Shown here one piece after another: positions 27,477 to 36,182 of a DNA stretch of 64,000 nucleotides. The first letter of the stretch is position 1; the number at the start of each line of letters is the position of its first letter. Source of the stretch: Acetobacteraceae bacterium (GTDB lineage Bacteria; Pseudomonadota; Alphaproteobacteria; Acetobacterales; Acetobacteraceae); the NCBI GenBank assembly GCA_027482245.1, contig JAIXWG010000034.1, forward strand, positions 1 through 64,000. Reading direction: 5' to 3'. Below the pieces are notes generated by a model. It searched no databases. It saw only the letters and a program-made list of their open reading frames with translations, and was not told the DNA's origin. The translations under genes and the position numbers were made by a program.

Positions 27477-28499
27477 TTATTCCCCGACCAGCTTCCGCGC
27501 CACCAGTTCCTCCGCGATCTGCACCGCGTTCAGCGCCGATCCCTTGCGCAGGTTGTCCGTCACGCTCCAGAACGCCAGCCCATGCGGCACCGTCAGGTCG
27601 CGGCGCAGCCGGCTGACATAGACGGCGTCCTCGCCCGCCGTCTCGGCGGCCGTCGCGTAGCCGCCATCCTCCCGCCGGTCGAGCACGATGACACCCGGTG
27701 CCTCCCGCAGCGCGCTCCTTGCATCGGCTTCCGTCACCGGACGCTCGAAGGCCACATGCACCGCCATGGCGTTGCCGATGAAGACCGGCACGCGCACGCA
27801 GGTCGCCAGCACGGCGATATCGGGGTCGAGCAGCTTCCGCGCTTCCGCCGCCAGGGCCCATTCCTCCCGCGTCGCGCCGTCATCCATGAAGTCGCCGACA
27901 TGCGGGATGCAGTTGAAGGCGATCTGCTTCGGGAATTGTTCCGCGGGCGGCGTCTCGTTCACATAGACGCCGCGCGTCTGGGTCCAGAGCTCGTCCATCC
28001 CCTCCCGCCCCACGCCGGAGACGGATTGGTAGGTGGAAACGACCACGCGCCTCGCCTTGCCGATGTCGTGCAGCGGCTTGAGCGCGACGGCCATCTGGAT
28101 GCTGGCCGGGCTGGGGTTGCCGATGATGCGGCGCTTGCGGAAGCGCGTGATGGCGGCGGCATTCACCTCCGGCACCACCAGCGGCACGTCGGGTTCCATG
28201 CGGAAGGCGCTGGTGTCGTCGATGACGATGCAGCCCTGGCCGGCCGCGCGAGGCGCGTGCAACTGGCTGGCGGCGTTGCCGGCGGCGAAGAAGGCGATGT
28301 CGGTGTCGCCGAAGTCGTGGCCGTCCAGGCTGCGGACCTTCAGCACCGCGTCCTCGCCGTAGGAGACTTCCTGGCCCGCCCCGCGGCCGGGGGACAACGC
28401 CACCACCTCATCCGCCGGGAAGGACCGTTCCGCCAGCGTCTTCAGGATCTCCCGCCCCACCGCGCCGGTGGCGCCGACGACCGCGACCTTCATGCCCAT
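27477..28499 (-). CDS. Aspartate-semialdehyde dehydrogenase homologue lacking catalytic residues
   Basis: 340 aa, full-length and collinear with Asd: MKVAVVGATGAVGREIL, DDTSAFRMEPDVPLVVPEVN, STYQSVSGVG, VYVSRLRRDLTVPHGLAFW and NLRKGSALNAVQIAE. Asd makes aspartate semialdehyde for Lys/Thr/Met and peptidoglycan. Family members, however, carry the nucleophilic Cys in NPNCST; this protein reads NPSPAS at 128-133. The catalytic His in RVPVFIGH is Asn243, and the Lys in EEWK is Ala215. Binding Arg100 and Gln158 are kept. The codons are clean with no frameshift. It is probably a pseudoenzyme with a regulatory or altered role, and an active asd elsewhere is expected. Confidence 0.85.
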   Translation of the reverse strand: MGMKVAVVGATGAVGREILKTLAERSFPADEVVALSPGRGAGQEVSYGEDAVLKVRSLDGHDFGDTDIAFFAAGNAASQLHAPRAAGQGCIVIDDTSAFRMEPDVPLVVPEVNAAAITRFRKRRIIGNPSPASIQMAVALKPLHDIGKARRVVVSTYQSVSGVGREGMDELWTQTRGVYVNETPPAEQFPKQIAFNCIPHVGDFMDDGATREEWALAAEARKLLDPDIAVLATCVRVPVFIGNAMAVHVAFERPVTEADARSALREAPGVIVLDRREDGGYATAAETAGEDAVYVSRLRRDLTVPHGLAFWSVTDNLRKGSALNAVQIAEELVARKLVGE

Positions 28500-28584
28500 G
28501 CTGCCGCTCCTGCCTGGAAGGGGAGGGGCGGCTTAGGCGGTCCGGCCCTAGGGGGCAAGCACAAGCCCCCCGGGGGCCACGCCG

Positions 28585-30903
28585 TCACAGGGCGCGGACG
28601 GCCCGCAGGAAGCCGTCGGTCTTGGTGCGCAGCAGCTCCGCCTGGCTGGCCAGGGCGCCGCTGTCGTCGCGCACCGCGCTGGCCGCGCTGCCGGTGGTGT
28701 TGGCCGCGCCGCGGATGCCCTCGATGCCCGAGGCCACGGTCTGCGTCGCTTCCGCCACCTGCGCCGCGCTGCGGGCGATCTCCTGCGTCGCCGCGCCCTG
28801 CTGCTCGACGGCCGCGGCGATCGCCGTCGCGATCTCGCTGGTGCGTTCCACCGTGGTGCCGATGCCGCGGATGGCGGCGACGGCCTGGCTGGTGGCCTGC
28901 TGCATCTGGCCGATCTGCTGGCCGATCTCCTCCGTCGCGCGGGCGGTCTGGCCGGCCAGGGTCTTCACCTCCGATGCCACCACCGCGAAGCCCTTGCCGG
29001 CATCGCCGGCGCGCGCGGCCTCGATCGTCGCATTCAGGGCCAGCAGGTTGGTCTGGCCGGCGATGTCGCCGATCAGCCGCACCACGTCGCCGATGCGGGA
29101 GGCCGCTTCCGCCAGGCCCTGCACGGTGGTGTCCGTGGCGCGCGTTTCCGCCACCGCCTGGCTGGCCACGCTGGCGGCTTCCGCCACCTGGCGGGAGATT
29201 TCGGTCACCGAGGCCGCCATCTCCTCCGCCGCCGCCGCCACGGCCTGGACATCGGCCTGGGCGCGGCCGCCCGCCGCGGCCACCGCCGCCGCCTGGGTGC
29301 CGGAGGTCTCGGCGGAGGCGCTGAGGCCGACCGCGGATTGCTGCAGCCGCTGCGCGCTTTCCGCCACGGCGCCGACCACGTTGCCCACCTCCGTCTCGAA
29401 GGTGTCGGCCAGGCGCACCTTCTCCGTCGCCACGTTCCAGCAGAGCATCGTCGCGCTGTAGGCGCCGGCGGCGTCGCGGATGGCGGAGATGCGCAGCTCG
29501 ATCACCTCGTCCCCCAGCTTGATGCGGGAGGTGTGCGGCAGGCGGGACGGATCCGCCAGGATCGCGCGCTGGTGGTCGGGCTGCTGGTGGAAGATGTCGA
29601 TGGACTGGCCGATCATGCCATCGGCGTCGCAGGGCATCAGGTGGCGCAGGCGCTCCACCAGCGCCTTCGTCTCCGCGTTCATGTAGGTCATGCGGAAATT
29701 GTCGTTCGGGTCGGCGGACATCACCGCCGTCGGCAGCTGCTCGATCATCTGCTGCTGGGCGAAGGCGCGGCCGGTGGTCACGCGCAGCGTCTCCAGCGCC
29801 TCCGCGATCGCGCCGATCTCGTCGCGCCGGTTGCGGTGCGGCACGGCGATGGTCGCGTCGCCATCGGCGATCCGGCGCATCACGCCGGACAGGCGACGCA
29901 GCGGCGTGCCGATGGCGCGGGACAGCACCAGGGCGGAGAGGACCAGCACCGCCGCGATGGCGATCGCCGCCCAGATCGTGCCCATGCGGGCGCCCTCGGC
30001 TTCCTGCATCACCGCGGCGCGCTGCGCGGCGGAGATGCTGGCGGCGGTGGTGCTGACCGCGGCGATCGCATCCCGCATCGCCGCGCGCGCCGGCTCCACC
30101 TGCTCGCGCCGCAGCTTCGCGATCTCCTCGCCCGCCACCAGCACCTTGTTCGCGGCCTCGCCCACCGCGATGGCGCGGTCCATCAGGCGGTTGACGTCTT
30201 CCTTCACCCGCGGCGGAGCCTCGATGGAGGCGAGGCCCCGGCCATGCACGCGGCCCTGCGCGATGCCGCGGCGGATGCGGCGCACCTGCGCCTCCTCCCC
30301 CGTCGCCAGCAGGCGCTGGATGCCGAGCCGCGTGTCGTTCACCGCCGCGTGCACCGTCATCAGGCGCTGGCGTGCATCCTCCTGCTGGTCGGCCGGGACG
30401 TCGAAGCCGATCGCGGCGGCCACCGCCTCGAACAGGCTGTCATATTCGCCGCTGCGCGGGAAAAGCTCGTTGTCACGGGCCTGGATCATCTGCAGGCGCA
30501 GCCGCGCCACCTGCTCCAGAGCCTGGCTGTAATTGCCGGCCGCGGCGTCCAGCCGCTGGATCGCCGCCGTCATCTCCGGCCGGTTCAGCCGCTGCCCGGC
30601 TTCCTGCACCACGCGCCGCCCCTGTTCGAGCGAGGCGGCAATGCGCTGCCAGGCCGGTGCCTGCTCCGCCTCCAGGTGCAGCAGCAGCAGGTCGCGCTCC
30701 AGCACCGCGACTTCCCGCAACTGGCCCTCGCCCTCATCCAGCCGGTCCATGGCTGCCTCGGTATCCGCCGAGGCTGCCTGTTGGCCGATGATGCCCGTGG
30801 TGGCGCGCCAGACGAGGCCGGTGAGGACCGTCAGCATGGCAAGGGTCAGCAGTGCCGAGGCCGCCAGTTTGCGGCCCACGGTGAAGTCCGGGATCAGTCG
30901 CAT
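28585..30903 (-). CDS. Methyl-accepting chemotaxis protein with HBM-like sensor, HAMP and PAS-like domains
   Basis: 772-aa chemoreceptor. TM1 at about 12-32; a long helical periplasmic region (33-310) resembling helical-bimodular sensors; TM2 at about 311-332; HAMP with [18 protein letters not shown]; a PAS-like segment (about 385-495: [21 protein letters not shown] ... [11 protein letters not shown]); and a signalling domain (510-772) with the hairpin [20 protein letters not shown]. The PAS segment could sense redox state or bind a cofactor (inference). Upstream lies a perfect 8-bp inverted repeat. No other chemotaxis genes are adjacent. Confidence 0.93.
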   Translation of the reverse strand: MRLIPDFTVGRKLAASALLTLAMLTVLTGLVWRATTGIIGQQAASADTEAAMDRLDEGEGQLREVAVLERDLLLLHLEAEQAPAWQRIAASLEQGRRVVQEAGQRLNRPEMTAAIQRLDAAAGNYSQALEQVARLRLQMIQARDNELFPRSGEYDSLFEAVAAAIGFDVPADQQEDARQRLMTVHAAVNDTRLGIQRLLATGEEAQVRRIRRGIAQGRVHGRGLASIEAPPRVKEDVNRLMDRAIAVGEAANKVLVAGEEIAKLRREQVEPARAAMRDAIAAVSTTAASISAAQRAAVMQEAEGARMGTIWAAIAIAAVLVLSALVLSRAIGTPLRRLSGVMRRIADGDATIAVPHRNRRDEIGAIAEALETLRVTTGRAFAQQQMIEQLPTAVMSADPNDNFRMTYMNAETKALVERLRHLMPCDADGMIGQSIDIFHQQPDHQRAILADPSRLPHTSRIKLGDEVIELRISAIRDAAGAYSATMLCWNVATEKVRLADTFETEVGNVVGAVAESAQRLQQSAVGLSASAETSGTQAAAVAAAGGRAQADVQAVAAAAEEMAASVTEISRQVAEAASVASQAVAETRATDTTVQGLAEAASRIGDVVRLIGDIAGQTNLLALNATIEAARAGDAGKGFAVVASEVKTLAGQTARATEEIGQQIGQMQQATSQAVAAIRGIGTTVERTSEIATAIAAAVEQQGAATQEIARSAAQVAEATQTVASGIEGIRGAANTTGSAASAVRDDSGALASQAELLRTKTDGFLRAVRAL

Positions 30904-30967
30904 TCTTTTTGAGCTTCCGGAGGATTGAATGCCGGAAAACTCTCAGGTCCACCTTGCCGGACAGTGA

Positions 30968-30988
30968 ACGATCACGGGTTGTGATCGT
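30968..30988. promoter_or_regulatory. Perfect inverted repeat upstream of chemoreceptor gene
   Basis: ACGATCAC-gggtt-GTGATCGT, 8-bp arms, lies 65 bp before the chemoreceptor start and 43 bp after the stop of the TAXI gene. It could be an operator, or a weak terminator of the upstream gene; no T tract follows. Confidence 0.4.
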
Positions 30989-31030
30989 CCACCTCACGGT
31001 TGTGTGACATCCCCCGCCGGGGCGGCTGCC

Positions 31031-32023
31031 TCAGGCCTGGACCAGGTTGTCCGGCACCGCATGCCCGGCTTCGCGCAGGTAGCGGGCCGCGCCGGGGTGG
31101 AAGGGCAGGAAGGTGTTCTTGGTCCAGTTCTCCGCCAGCGTCTCCGACGCCGCGGCGATGGCCTGGCGGAAGCGGGCGTTCTGGCCCAGCACCGACTTGG
31201 TGATCTCATAGGCCAGGTCGTCGGGCAGGCTGCGATGGCCGATGGCGAAATTGTACATGCCGACGATGCTGAGCGGCTTTTCCTGCTTCCGGTAGGTGCC
31301 CATGGGCAGCGTGCCGGGCGACAGTTCCGGGTATTGCGCGGTCAGCCGCCGCACCTCCTCGGCCGTGAAGTCCAGGTAGTTCACCTCGGCCTGCACCTCG
31401 ATCTCGCTGAAGGCCGGCACCGGCACGCCGGAGGCGAAGAGGAAGCAGTCCAGCAGCCCGTCCTGGATCTGGCCGACCAGGTCGGAGGCCGATCCGTAGC
31501 GCACCGCGGAAGGCCGCACGCCCAGCGTGTTCAGGATCTGCGGGTAGTAGGTGCCGGGCGTGCCGCCGCGAGGCCCGACGCCGACGGACCGCCCACCGAG
31601 CTGCGCATGCCCCGTGATCCCGCTGCGCTTCAGCGCGATGCCGTGGAAGGGCGTGTCGTACATCGGGAACAGCGCGCGGATGTCGCGGAAGCGGTTGCCC
31701 TGGGTCCAGTCGCCCTGGCCGTTCCAGGCCTGCAGCGCCACGCCCATGGTCACCATCCCCAGCTCGATCTCGCGCCGGTTGACCAGGATGATGTTCTGGT
31801 TGGGCCCCTGCGTGGTGCGGTAGGAAATGGCGATGCCCGTCGATTCCTGCGCCATCTGCCCCCAGGCCGGGCCATACAGCGCATAGGTCCCGCCGGGTGC
31901 GGCCGTGCCCATGGTCAGGGCGCGGGGCCAGGAGGCGTTGCGTGGCTGCGCCAAGCCGGGACGGGCGGCCCAGGGCAGGGCGAGGCCCGCGGCCGAGGCG
32001 GCAAGGATATGGCGGCGACGCAT
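31031..32023 (-). CDS. TAXI-family TRAP transporter solute-binding protein
   Basis: 330-aa periplasmic binding protein of the TAXI family. The leader MRRRHILAASAAGLALPWAA carries an RRxIL Tat-like motif; mature domain motifs include LTMGTAAPGGTYALYGPAWGQMA, LVNRREIELGMV, GVGPRGGTPGTYYPQIL and NFAIGHRSLPDDLAYEITK. TAXI proteins feed fused TRAP permeases, usually for carboxylates or amino acids. No permease is adjacent; the nearest TRAP genes (44.4-46.6 kb) are a DctQ/DctM pair of another subfamily, so this one appears orphan. Confidence 0.93.
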   Translation of the reverse strand: MRRRHILAASAAGLALPWAARPGLAQPRNASWPRALTMGTAAPGGTYALYGPAWGQMAQESTGIAISYRTTQGPNQNIILVNRREIELGMVTMGVALQAWNGQGDWTQGNRFRDIRALFPMYDTPFHGIALKRSGITGHAQLGGRSVGVGPRGGTPGTYYPQILNTLGVRPSAVRYGSASDLVGQIQDGLLDCFLFASGVPVPAFSEIEVQAEVNYLDFTAEEVRRLTAQYPELSPGTLPMGTYRKQEKPLSIVGMYNFAIGHRSLPDDLAYEITKSVLGQNARFRQAIAAASETLAENWTKNTFLPFHPGAARYLREAGHAVPDNLVQA

Positions 32024-32133
32024 GACGCTTCCTCCGTTTTATTGCTTGTATCCCGGTCGCATTACAGCCGGATCATCAGCGGGGGCAACCCCGTACCACG
32101 CAAGGGGCTTGCAGGGACTCGGTCGGCGGCCAC

Positions 32134-32571
32134 ATGGCCCCCTGCATGCTGCACCTGCTGAAACTCTGCGTCGGCCCGAAGGAGGTCGCGGACCTCGCCG
32201 CCAACCAGGCGCGCCGCGCCGCGATCGACCCGCCGCTGCGGCACCAGACGCGCATGGTGCCGAAGCGCGCGGCGGAACTGCTGGATGGCGGGTCGCTCTA
32301 CTGGGTCGTCTCCGGCTTCATCCGCGTGCGCCAGCGCCTGATCGACATCCGGGAGGAGCGGTGGGACGACGGCTCCGCCTGCGCCGGCCTGGTGCTGGAC
32401 CCGGAGCTGGTGCTGGTGGAACCGCGGCCGCAGAAGCCCTTCCAGGGCTGGCGCTACCTGGAACACGCCGCCGCGCCCCCGGATGCACCCCGCGGCGGCA
32501 CCCCCGCCACGGGGCTGGAGGCGCTGCCCCCGGCGCTCCGGCGCGAACTGCAGGCGCTCTGCCTGATCTGA
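32134..32571 (+). CDS. DUF1489 family protein
   Basis: 145-aa member of DUF1489, a conserved alphaproteobacterial family of unknown function. Diagnostic stretches are LHLLKLCVGPKEVADLAANQ, RHQTRMVPKRAAELLDGGSLYWV, IRVRQRLIDIRE and LDPELVLVEPRPQKPFQGWRYL. Family members begin about where MLHLLKL does, so the internal ATG at 32146 may be the true start. Cytoplasmic, no TM. Confidence 0.87.
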   Translation: MAPCMLHLLKLCVGPKEVADLAANQARRAAIDPPLRHQTRMVPKRAAELLDGGSLYWVVSGFIRVRQRLIDIREERWDDGSACAGLVLDPELVLVEPRPQKPFQGWRYLEHAAAPPDAPRGGTPATGLEALPPALRRELQALCLI

Positions 32572-32737
32572 CAGATGGCGGGTGAAGGACGCCCGCCAAG
32601 CGTCTTGGATTACATGGATTTCAGTTGCGCCCCATGGCCCTGTGAGGGGCCGGGGCGCACCCTGGGGCTACCTCGAAGGCGTTTCCCCCCGGGCGCCAGC
32701 GACGCTACCCATCCGCCCCGGAGTCAGGAACGCATCC

Positions 32738-33007
32738 ATGCGCATGTCCCTTCGCCTGCTGCTCGCCGCCGCCGCCATCACCGCGCCCGTCCTGCTGACG
32801 GTCCCCGCCAGCGCCAACAGCCCCGTCGCGCCGAACGGCACGCCGTATGAGGAAGTGGCCACGGCGCGCGACGGCCAGACCCAGACCCGCGCCCAGCGCC
32901 GCCAGCGGCGCGAGGCCGCGGCCCAGCGCCGCCATCGCCAGCACGGCCAGCGCGCCGCCGCCCGCCGCGCCCGTCCCGCCGCGCAGGCGCCGGCCGGCCA
33001 GGGCTGA
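32738..33007 (+). CDS. Small secreted Arg/Gln/Ala-rich protein
   Basis: 89-aa protein: a signal peptide (MRMSLRLLLAAAAITAPVLLTVPASA) followed by a short spacer and a strongly basic low-complexity tail (RAQRRQRREAAAQRRHRQHGQ). AGGAA lies 9 nt before the ATG. No family recognised. The basic tail could bind nucleic acid or polyanions in the envelope (inference). A GC hairpin (33014-33033) directly follows the stop. Confidence 0.6.
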   Translation: MRMSLRLLLAAAAITAPVLLTVPASANSPVAPNGTPYEEVATARDGQTQTRAQRRQRREAAAQRRHRQHGQRAAARRARPAAQAPAGQG

Positions 33008-33013
33008 TCTGAC

Positions 33014-33176
33014 GCGCCCCCCCCCGGGGGCGCCCGGTTTCGGCGGCGGCCATTTCCCGGCAGGCCACCGCCGACGAGGCCGATCTGGTGGAGACCCCGA
33101 GGCACAGGCCTTAGGGCCCCCGCCCGGGGTCGGCCCCTTCGGGCCGGTCGCAGCGATGCGGCCGGCCCTTTCTTTT
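33014..33176 (+). ncRNA. Structured intergenic RNA ending in a terminator (sRNA or attenuator candidate)
   Basis: Successive hairpins are visible: GCGCCCCC...GGGGGCGC (33014-33033); a 12-bp stem with one wobble at 33040-33051/33063-33074; CGGCCC-cttc-GGGCCG (33131-33146); and a 12-bp stem (one G-U) GGGCCGGTCGCA / TGCGGCCGGCCC with loop gcga, followed by tttctttt (33141-33176). The last two share GGGCCG at 33141-33146, so they are mutually exclusive, as in an attenuator. The FAD-oxidase start is 75 bp downstream. No known riboswitch class was recognised. Confidence 0.4.
33141..33176 (+). terminator. Rho-independent terminator upstream of FAD-oxidase cassette
   Basis: 12-bp stem with one G-U pair, GCGA tetraloop and TTTCTTTT tail. 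It either ends the small secreted-protein transcript or acts as a conditional terminator for the following operon. Confidence 0.7.
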
Positions 33177-33251
33177 GCCCATCGCCTGACCGCCACACCT
33201 TGGCCGCCGCCCCCGTTCCGCGCGAACATCGCGGCCTTGCAGGAGGTGCGC

Positions 33252-34697
33252 GTGCCGATCACCCGACGGAAAGCCCTTGCCGCCGCCGGCGCGGCGCTGC
33301 TGCCAGCCTCGGCCGCGACAGGCCAGGGCATGCCGCCGCGCGTGGTGATGAACGATGCCAGCCGCCTGAACGCCACCCCCGTCGCCCGCCACTGGCGCCC
33401 CGCGACCGACCGCGCCGGCGCCTGGCACGAAGCCCTGCGCGCCGAACTCCGCGATGCCGCCGCCGCGCGCCGCCCCGTCGTGGTCGGCGCCGCCCGCCAT
33501 TCCATGGGCGCCCAATCCCTGGCGCGCGACGGCACCGGCATCACCCTCACGAATCCCTGGTTCGAGCTGGACCGTGCGAACGGCATCGCGCGCGTCTCGG
33601 CTGGTGCCACATGGTCAGAAATCATCGGCTGGCTGGACCCGCAGGGCCTGTCCCCCAAGGTCATGCAGTCCAACGCCGATTTCGGCGTCGCCTCCACCTT
33701 CAGCGTCAACGCCCATGGCTGGCCCGTGCCGCACGGCCCCTTCGCCAGCACCGTCCGGTCCTGCCGCGTCATGCTGGCGGATGGCACGATCCTGGAGTGT
33801 TCCCGCGACAGGAATGCCGAACTCTTCGGCCTGATGGCCGGCGGCTACGGGCTGTTCGGCGTCATCCTCGACCTGGATATCGAGGTCGTGCCGAACCTCA
33901 TGCTCCACCCCTACGCCCAGCTGCTGCCCGGGGCCGATTTCGCCGACGCCTTCATCCCCCTGGTCGCGCGCGATCCCAGCGTCTCCATGGCCTATGGCCG
34001 TCTGTCCGTGGCGCGGGAGACGCTGTTCGACGACGCGATCCTGACCGTCTACCGCGCCGTCACGCCGCAGCCCGCCCCCCTGCCGCCGGCCGCCAACCAC
34101 AGCCTGATGACCGGCATCTCCAACACCATCTACCGCCAGCAGATCGGCAGCGAGACGGCGAAGCGCCTGCGCTGGGTGGCGGAGACGCGCCTGATCCCCG
34201 CCATCGGCACCGGCCTCGCCACCCGCAACACGCTGATGGTGGAGCCCGTCTCCAACCTCGCCAACACCGCGCGGCGCCGTACAGACATCCTGCACGAATA
34301 CTTCGTGCCGCCGGAGCGCTTCCGCGATTTCCGCCAGGCCTGCCGCGACGTCATCCCGCCCGCCGCCGCGGAATTCATCAACGTGACACTCCGCTATGTC
34401 GGCGCGGATGAGACCAGCGTGCTTTGCTACGCGCCTGCCCCGCGGATCGCGGCGGTGATGTCCTTCTCCCAGGACATCTCGGCGGAGGGAGAGGCCGACA
34501 TGCTGGTGATGACGGAGGCGCTGGTGGAGCGCGTCATCGCACTCGGCGGTGCCTACTACCTGCCCTATCGCCTGCATGCGCGGCGGGACCAGTTCCAGCG
34601 CGCCTATCCCCGCGCGGCCTTCTTCGCGGAGCGCAAGCGCCACTACGATCCCGGCCTGTTGTTCCGCCATGCGCTGTGGGACGGCTATCTTGCCTGA
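33252..34697 (+). CDS. Exported FAD-binding (PCMH-type) oxidase
   Basis: 481-aa flavoprotein. The N-terminus (ITRRKALAAAGAALLPASAA) carries a TRRK twin-arginine-like signal, so the protein is probably Tat-exported with its flavin. The FAD-binding domain shows AARRPVVVGAARHSMGAQS, NGIARVSAGATWSEIIGWLDPQGLSPKV, GVASTFSVNAHGWPVPHGPF and MAGGYGLFGVILDLDIEVVP. In this family a His in the first motif (here ARHSMG) may anchor FAD. GTG start with AGGAGG 5 nt upstream. First gene of a four-gene cassette; substrate unknown. Confidence 0.85.
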   Translation: MPITRRKALAAAGAALLPASAATGQGMPPRVVMNDASRLNATPVARHWRPATDRAGAWHEALRAELRDAAAARRPVVVGAARHSMGAQSLARDGTGITLTNPWFELDRANGIARVSAGATWSEIIGWLDPQGLSPKVMQSNADFGVASTFSVNAHGWPVPHGPFASTVRSCRVMLADGTILECSRDRNAELFGLMAGGYGLFGVILDLDIEVVPNLMLHPYAQLLPGADFADAFIPLVARDPSVSMAYGRLSVARETLFDDAILTVYRAVTPQPAPLPPAANHSLMTGISNTIYRQQIGSETAKRLRWVAETRLIPAIGTGLATRNTLMVEPVSNLANTARRRTDILHEYFVPPERFRDFRQACRDVIPPAAAEFINVTLRYVGADETSVLCYAPAPRIAAVMSFSQDISAEGEADMLVMTEALVERVIALGGAYYLPYRLHARRDQFQRAYPRAAFFAERKRHYDPGLLFRHALWDGYLA

Positions 34698-34698
34698 C

Positions 34699-35103
34699 GT
34701 GTCGCCCCGAATCGCCGCCTCCCTCCTCGCCGCCGCGCTGCTCTTCGCGGCCATCACCAATTACGTGCCCGCCTTCGTCGATGCGGAGGGACGGGTCTTC
34801 GGGCTCTTCCGGCTCGACATCTACAAGGATGCGCTGCACCTGGCCTCCGCCCTCTGGGCGCTGGCCGCCGTCGCGATGGGGCGCGCGGCCTCGATCTCCT
34901 TCCTCAAGGTCTTCGGCACGCTCTACTTCGTCGATGGCGTCTGCGGTGTGCTGACCGGCGCCAGCTTCCTCGACCTCAGCCTCTTCATCCACGGCATCGC
35001 GCGGGACATGCCCTGGATGATCAGCTTCCTCTCCAGCATTCCTCATCTGGCGCTGGGTGGCTTCGGGATCGTGGCGGGATGGCTGGGCGCGCGTCGCGCA
35101 TGA
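34699..35103 (+). CDS. Small four-TM membrane protein
   Basis: 134-aa membrane protein with hydrophobic segments at about 4-22, 44-62, 66-90 and 108-130 (SFLSSIPHLALGGFGIVAGWL). GTG at 34699 is one base after the FAD-oxidase stop; a TTG at 34690 would overlap it. Its stop overlaps the ATG of the next gene (ATGA). No family confidently assigned; possibly DUF4383-like (weak). Confidence 0.75.
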   Translation: MSPRIAASLLAAALLFAAITNYVPAFVDAEGRVFGLFRLDIYKDALHLASALWALAAVAMGRAASISFLKVFGTLYFVDGVCGVLTGASFLDLSLFIHGIARDMPWMISFLSSIPHLALGGFGIVAGWLGARRA

Positions 35104-36182
35104 AGCGCCGGCCCTGGAGGCGCTGGGCACGGCGCCTCGCGATGGTCGTCCTCCCCCTGCTGCTGCTGGCCGCGGCGCCCGTCGTGGTGGTGGAACAGCG
35201 CTGCGTGGCGGAAGCGGCCGACCGCGCGCCGCCGCCGCCGCGCTACGACCTCGGCGGCGCGGAATGGCGCCGCGCCGCCGGCGACAGCTTCCTGACCTAT
35301 CCCGAATGGTTCATCGTCCACGCCTATGAGGACATGGCCGGCGTCGCGCGCCAGGCTTCCGAATCCGCCTTCGACTACCTGGCTTCCATCGCCGGCTTCT
35401 GGCGCAGCCTGTGCAACGCGACGCGGGAGGCCGCGCGCACCGGCGCCGCCACGGCGGACCAGAAGACCACCAACTACGTCATCGGCATCAGCTTCACGGC
35501 GGAGATGGCGGTGATCGGCGCCTATGAACGCACCATCGGCGCGCTGACCGCCTGGGCCCGCGGCCCGCGCCGCACGCCGGAGGATGAGTTCGCGCTGCGC
35601 GTGGCCGAGGACTACGCAACCTTCCTCCGCCAGGTGCCCTGGTACGAATATCCCTTCGCGACCGAACTCTCCCGCCTGTGGGAGGAGACGCCCCATGCCG
35701 AGGTGAGCGTCATCCGCAGCACGGAACGCCGCGCCTGGCTCAGCGCGCTCTATGGCGGCCGGGCGATCTATGCGCAGGCGATCGGCGCCCTGGCTGGCGC
35801 CGCCCCCGCCGCGCTCCGCATCCGCAGCGTCGTGATGGGCGGCGATCCCGAGGCCGACCCCCGCATCACCATCCTCCGTCGCTTCGACGACGGCGCGGCG
35901 CTGATCGAGACGCCCCGCTACCGCGCATTCACGGAAATCCTGGCCGGCATCGCGCAACGGGGCGGGGAGGTACGGGAGATCGCGGGCAACCCCCGCATCC
36001 TCGTCACCGTCCTCGCCCGCGATGGCGTGGCGCTGCCGGGCGACCCGGTCTTCGCCCTGCCCATCCAGTCCCGGCCCGGCTGGCAGCGCCTCGGCCTCGA
36101 TGTCGCGCTGCCGGACCTCGCCCGGCTGATGCGGGACGCCGCAGCCGCCGGCGCGACCTTCGAGCACGCCTATGACTACTGA
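35100..36182 (+). CDS. Membrane-anchored hypothetical protein
   Basis: 360-aa protein with one N-terminal TM anchor (RRLAMVVLPLLLLAAAPVVVV) and a large, probably periplasmic domain containing SFLTYPEWFIVHAYEDMA and TNYVIGISFTAEMAVIGAYERTIG; the latter may include a second hydrophobic stretch. No known fold recognised. The ATG overlaps the preceding stop (ATGA) and the gene end overlaps the next gene by 11 nt, so it belongs to the FAD-oxidase cassette and may work with it in the envelope. Confidence 0.8.
   Translation: MKRRPWRRWARRLAMVVLPLLLLAAAPVVVVEQRCVAEAADRAPPPPRYDLGGAEWRRAAGDSFLTYPEWFIVHAYEDMAGVARQASESAFDYLASIAGFWRSLCNATREAARTGAATADQKTTNYVIGISFTAEMAVIGAYERTIGALTAWARGPRRTPEDEFALRVAEDYATFLRQVPWYEYPFATELSRLWEETPHAEVSVIRSTERRAWLSALYGGRAIYAQAIGALAGAAPAALRIRSVVMGGDPEADPRITILRRFDDGAALIETPRYRAFTEILAGIAQRGGEVREIAGNPRILVTVLARDGVALPGDPVFALPIQSRPGWQRLGLDVALPDLARLMRDAAAAGATFEHAYDY

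Noticed and set aside
27477-28499. Possibility that the missing Asd cysteine is a frameshift artefact
   Set aside because: The region around NPSPASIQM stays in frame with strongly conserved residues on both sides, and the second site (GN for GH) is 110 residues away, so a local indel cannot explain both.
33040-33176. Known riboswitch, SRP RNA or 6S RNA in this intergenic region
   Set aside because: I could not find the conserved cores of TPP, cobalamin, FMN, SAM, SRP or tmRNA; left as an unassigned structured RNA candidate.
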